Below are positions 60,401-64,000 of a DNA stretch of 64,000 nucleotides, piece after piece. The stretch lies in assembly GCA_963965975.1 (NCBI GenBank), contig OZ014414.1, positions 9,171,230 through 9,235,229 on the forward strand, read 5' to 3'. The notes under the pieces are model-generated. The model ran no database searches. It saw only the letters and a list, made by a program, of their open reading frames with translations, and had not been told where the DNA came from. The translations under genes were made by a program, and so were the position numbers. Origin of the DNA: Xestospongia bergquistia (Eukaryota > Porifera > Demospongiae > Haplosclerida > Petrosiidae). Numbering within the stretch: the stretch's first letter is position 1; each line of letters begins with the position of its first letter.

Positions 60401-61820
60401 TAAGACTACAATATAATGTTTTTATTGTTTGTGAGACTACAATGAATATTTTTACAGAGTTAAATCAACATGACTAAATGAAAGATATTGTAATACAATA
60501 AAAGGACAAAGAAGTCAATATTTCAGAATGAAACATCTAATGATGTTTGTTTGTAGATCCTGCACTTTTAGATCAAAGCAGTTTTCAGCCACACCCACTA
60601 TAAAACAACGTGGTTTGTCAGGTACAAGTTCAATAGACTGTCGTTGTACCAAGAGTGCTAGTAAAAAGACAGCTGTACTATAGTATGGACTACCAAGCCT
60701 TTCCTCAAAGGGGCTGGCCATGCCAGATTATCCATTATTATAACTACAATAAATTCACAAATTAAAATGATGTAATATGTCAACATGACTTACTGTAGCT
60801 AGACCTTAAAACCAACTAAAAGTAAATTAATTTAAAAAGCATCTCAGTAAATTCAGGATAATAAGCCACACCTTCTATTAGCTCAATGCCATAGTAACCA
60901 TATTCAGTAAACAATAATGGCTTCCTTTCTTCTTTAGTGTGTTGTCTATGTATTGTAGTGTGTTATAGTATATATTACTATGTGTGTACTATATTATATA
61001 CTAACTCTGTTTTATAACAGGAGACACTGGAAGAGTTTGGTGGAATGATGATATCAATAGTGTTAGATTCTATTCACTAAGTGTATTACAAAGTGAAGAT
61101 GTTATAAGTAAATTAATAAAAGAACAACAAACAGGAAAAGAATGGAGTATTGATCTCTTCTCATCATCTCCTGAAAGTACTGCAGTTATTATAAACAATC
61201 TTAATAAGTGTACAGTGAGGAGACTTAACGTAGAGAACACTTCATTGGACAGTAAATGTGTATCGATATTATCAGAGATACTAAAAACTAATAAAATAAT
61301 AAAGAGACTAGAGCTATTGTCTTCTTCATTTACTGGTGGTATCAAACAAGTCAGTGATAGTCTCTTTAATAATAAAACACTTGAACAGTTATGGTTGTGG
61401 CATGTTACTGATATCACAGATGAAGATATAACTCACTTATCTACTATGTTATCAAGTAATACAACTTTAAAAGAACTATATCTCTTCAACTGTAACATCA
61501 CTGATAATGGAGTCCGATATATCTGTGAAGGACTTACTAAAAACCAAACGTTGTCTAAGTTGAACATCGGAGATAATCGTCAGATCACTTCAGTTAGTAC
61601 CAGTACAATTGCAGATCTAATACAAACAACTACATCATTGACAACACTATATCTCGACAATACTTCACTAAACAATGATGATATCAAGACAATATGTACA
61701 TCGCTTACTAAATATACCACAATAAGGAAACTATACTTATCAAGACAACATAAAGAGTATTGTGAAACGTTAGACAGTTATCAAGTTATTAAAGACAGAC
61801 TTAAATTCTTGTATTATTAA
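57417..61820 (+). CDS. Receptor gene E: alternative Death domain / CARD-like / unassigned module / coiled coil / LRR protein (868 aa)
   Basis: Exons: 57417-57426, 57481-57759, 57816-57908, 57986-58252, 58303-58988, 59047-59191, 59282-59344, 59429-59566, 59612-59659, 59905-59982, 61021-61820; total 2607 nt in frame. Residues ~4-96 are a Death domain unlike that of A, C and D (NDKWYEIGGSLKVSQNLLNG, then KLDQVIENWL and TWETVINAI). A basic linker exon (RKRKRDVQTMELEQKHVK) is shared with D. CARD-like ~127-216, unassigned module ~217-445, coiled coil ~446-560, short acidic linkers, LRR ~602-868. A 27-nt insertion in exon 6 repeats RSPTIEEEL-type sequence. Opposite orientation to A-D. The LRR strands carry LWLWHVT and LYLFNCN, different from all other copies. 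Confidence 0.85.
60252..60728. repeat. Foldback repeat in the gene E intron
   Basis: The left side (TCTGGTGAAGTTAGCCTTTG) and right side, read in reverse complement (TCTGGCATGGCCAGCCCCTT), are related inverted ends, each followed by GAGGAA and TGGTAG. Related sequence (TCTGGCGAAGCTAA, GAGAGGAATTATCTGGTA) is in the equivalent introns of A, C and D, usually only one end. Probably an old MITE present before the gene family expanded. Confidence 0.5.
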
Positions 61821-63091
61821 GTAGTTTGTTCAGTTGTTTATTCTTAATCTGTCTTCTCACTCACTTTTATTGTCTCATCTTTTCTTAACAATTTCTTTCT
61901 CTAACAAAACTAGTAGACAATAAAAATAGAGCAGTTTTGCTTGACACTTACTTCTCTAACGTCACACTTTTTTGAGATCAGTTCAATTGAATAATGAAAA
62001 TGGTCAACTGTTCGAGTACAACAATACATATTTCTGCTCACTCACATAGTAAATGATGAGATGATATTAATAGACAACTCCATTAGTCCTATACGCTACA
62101 ATGATATATTAATAATGTAGTTATCACTACAGAAAGGATTGGATACTATATTGAGAATATGAGACCTTTAACTGAATACAGTATACTCTGAATACAGAGG
62201 AACTAAACCTTTATACAGTATAATGGACATGAGATCACTGGATGTAGAGGTGGAATATTATGAGATGTAAGTTGAAGACAATAATTATCATCTCTCCTCT
62301 CTCTTATTAACTAGACTAGGTACAAAGGTCACCAGTTATACTAGATGTTATACAATCAACTGATCCTAATAATTATATTAAATATTATTGTTTTAAAATT
62401 GTAGGCTTATATTAGTAGGCAACAGTAATAAATCATTATAATAGTAAGTTCTCTTATTATAATTCTCAACATTATATTGTCTTGTGTTAATAGATCATTT
62501 TCCTCTTTTAATTGTCTTAATGAACAAAGTTTATTAAGTAATATTATTACATCATTTTAATGTATTCACAACACAAACAAGACAACAACAATAATATCAA
62601 TATATATAATATAAGATATACTCGTGTTAAGAAGACATGTAATATTGTTGTAGATGAAGTTTTTGAATAGAGGACAAGAGATGGTTAAATTTAGTATTTA
62701 TTGAGGTTTCTGTGATTGTTGATTCTTTTTACAGCTGCCATTAATTTTAATATTTCTATGCATCTCTGTCAACTAAAATTTAATGATATTTATATTAATA
62801 TTTAAAATTAAATAAATATTAATAATATTTAGCAAATATTACATAATTATGACATCATATGTACACATGATAATATAACAGTATTACATAGTGTTCAATT
62901 AAAGTTGACATTGTTGAAAAATCAAGTAACTTATAAACCTCATCAATTATTAATAATAATGAATTCAGTGACATTAATGAAAACAGTCTGTAATGAGAAA
63001 GAGAGAGTCAATATTTTCCATATATATATATACCTGTTGCTGACCTTAATATCATCATAATCACATATATACATTGATCTTATTATAAGTT
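61821..63091. other. Intergenic downstream of gene E
   Basis: The first ~155 bp (to ~61975) are the inverted form of the conserved receptor 3' flank, including ACAAAACTAGTAGACAATAA and TTGCTTGACACTTAC. The remainder to 63091 is AT-rich and I see no exon, repeat array or RNA gene in it. Confidence 0.6.
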
Positions 63092-63244
63092 CTACTGTAG
63101 TAATATGTGTGGTACTGGAGGACTTGATCGTTTACGAGTTTTTACTTTAATAGGTAGAGTAGAACTATAACTTGTATCATTTTTAACTCCTTTCTTATGA
63201 TTATTAGTAGGTTGTTTTTGTATGACCTCTGTAGATTCCTCTAT
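63092..63244 (-). CDS. Probable last exon of an unrecognised minus-strand gene
   Basis: A CT-rich tract and CAG precede 50 open codons: IEESTEVIQKQPTNNHKKG, later LPIKVKTRKRSSPPVPHILL, then a stop. It is basic and Pro/Ser-rich, as a disordered C terminus. Upstream exons should lie at higher coordinates; an open minus-strand frame near 63690-63880 (AYRLQRQSDCPENCKQRAY) could belong to it, but no start or splice pair was proven. Confidence 0.4.
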   Translation of the reverse strand: MEESTEVIQKQPTNNHKKGVKNDTSYSSTLPIKVKTRKRSSPPVPHILLQ

Positions 63245-63947
63245 CTGCTATGGAGAGAGAGAGAGAACTATGATAACATGATAAGGTGTTTAATACATTA
63301 ATTAATTGTTGTAATATTATTGTGTAGTAGTAATTATAGACTAATGTATGAATGGATAGATGGATGAATTAAATGGATCAATAGTATATGAATGTAATGT
63401 TGATAACATCTGTCCATTAGTTGACTATCTATCAATCCATTACAGACTATTGTATGATAACTAACGAACAGATGAATGTATGGATGACTTAATATGACCA
63501 TTTAAAAATGGATGTCTTCTTGATAAAGTGATGATGATGATTGGTTAATATAAAGTTAATATATTTTTAGGTCTAAGGTTCAAGGATTTAGATACATACA
63601 ATAATTAAATAAATTAGAGTACAATAAAAATTGATATAAGTACACAATAAGTTATAATTGTTACATGTACATGTATTGTCATGGATATAGTTTTATATGT
63701 AATATTTACATAAATAAGAGTACAATAAAACTTGAAGCAATTTTAATAACATAATTAATGATACAAGTAACAATATCTTATCTGTTATTAAATATGCTCT
63801 CTGTTTACAATTCTCAGGACAGTCAGATTGTCTCTGAAGTCTATAAGCAATAGTTGATACTACCCAGACTACACCACGCCTACAGATTAAGAGCTTTGGG
63901 TGTGGTGTTGTCTACTAACGCTGTGTGGGCGTGTCAGCAAAGAACCA

Positions 63948-64000
63948 ATGGCTACAAGAAACCTATCTTTCGAGGAGATTCTAGAAGAGAAACCAACACT
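63948..64000 (+). CDS. 5' end of a gene running off the window
   Basis: ATG at 63948 opens MATRNLSFEEILEEKPTL with no stop before the window ends. The upstream 60 bp are GC-richer (CTGTGTGGGCGTGTCAG), like the other promoters here. Too short to name. Confidence 0.5.
   Translation, partial: MATRNLSFEEILEEKPT

Noticed and set aside
60515-60721. 68-codon minus-strand frame starting MASPFEERLG
   Set aside because: It lies in the gene E intron within a foldback repeat whose relatives in A, C and D are not open. Probably chance.

Overview
The window is eukaryotic, animal DNA: AT-rich, with short introns (often 40-100 bp), GT-AG splice sites and genes packed 100-350 bp apart. It carries metazoan genes (KRIT1, CEP43, PDHA1, golgi alpha-mannosidase I) beside a family of Death/CARD-like/LRR proteins. 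Gene density, protein style and the receptor family suggest a demosponge genome such as Amphimedon queenslandica; the species is inference. I joined exons by hand. For each of the nine genes marked intact whose exons I summed (four receptors, KRIT1, PDHA1, PDXK, CEP43, two MAN1A; MFI was not summed) the exon total is divisible by three with no internal stop.

Left part (1-33,774) is a degenerating tandem array. The apparent ancestral unit is KRIT1-like gene (minus), Death/CARD-like/LRR receptor-like gene (minus), BDH2-like dehydrogenase (plus). Three receptor genes are intact here: A (2003-6452), C (14072-18506) and D (23758-28497). One, B (10701-13481), has lost its 5' half. BDH2 survives only as broken fragments. 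KRIT1 exists as one complete gene (29223-33774), one 5'-truncated pseudogene (19232-22727) and small relics. A fourth intact receptor gene, E (57417-61820), lies 29 kb away in the opposite orientation.

Middle part (33,775-44,180) is ordinary compact single-copy sequence: PDHA1 (+), PDXK (+), C11orf65/MFI (-) and CEP43/FGFR1OP (-), with divergent promoters of 129 bp (KRIT1/PDHA1) and 190 bp (CEP43/MAN1A-1). Right part (44,181-57,070) is a tandem pair of GH47 alpha-1,2-mannosidases. Introns here and in PDHA1 and MFI hold large minisatellites with 58, 60 and 67 bp units.

The most interesting system is the receptor family. It has NLR-like ends (Death plus CARD-like at the N terminus, ribonuclease-inhibitor-type LRRs at the C terminus), but no NACHT P-loop was seen. 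A ~230-residue module I cannot assign and coiled-coil exons occupy the centre. Its module-bounding introns are all phase 1, one copy has a different Death domain, another has a chimeric extra exon, and paralogue differences in the LRRs concentrate at the exposed beta-strand positions, as expected for diversifying recognition receptors. Ligand and function are not known from sequence.
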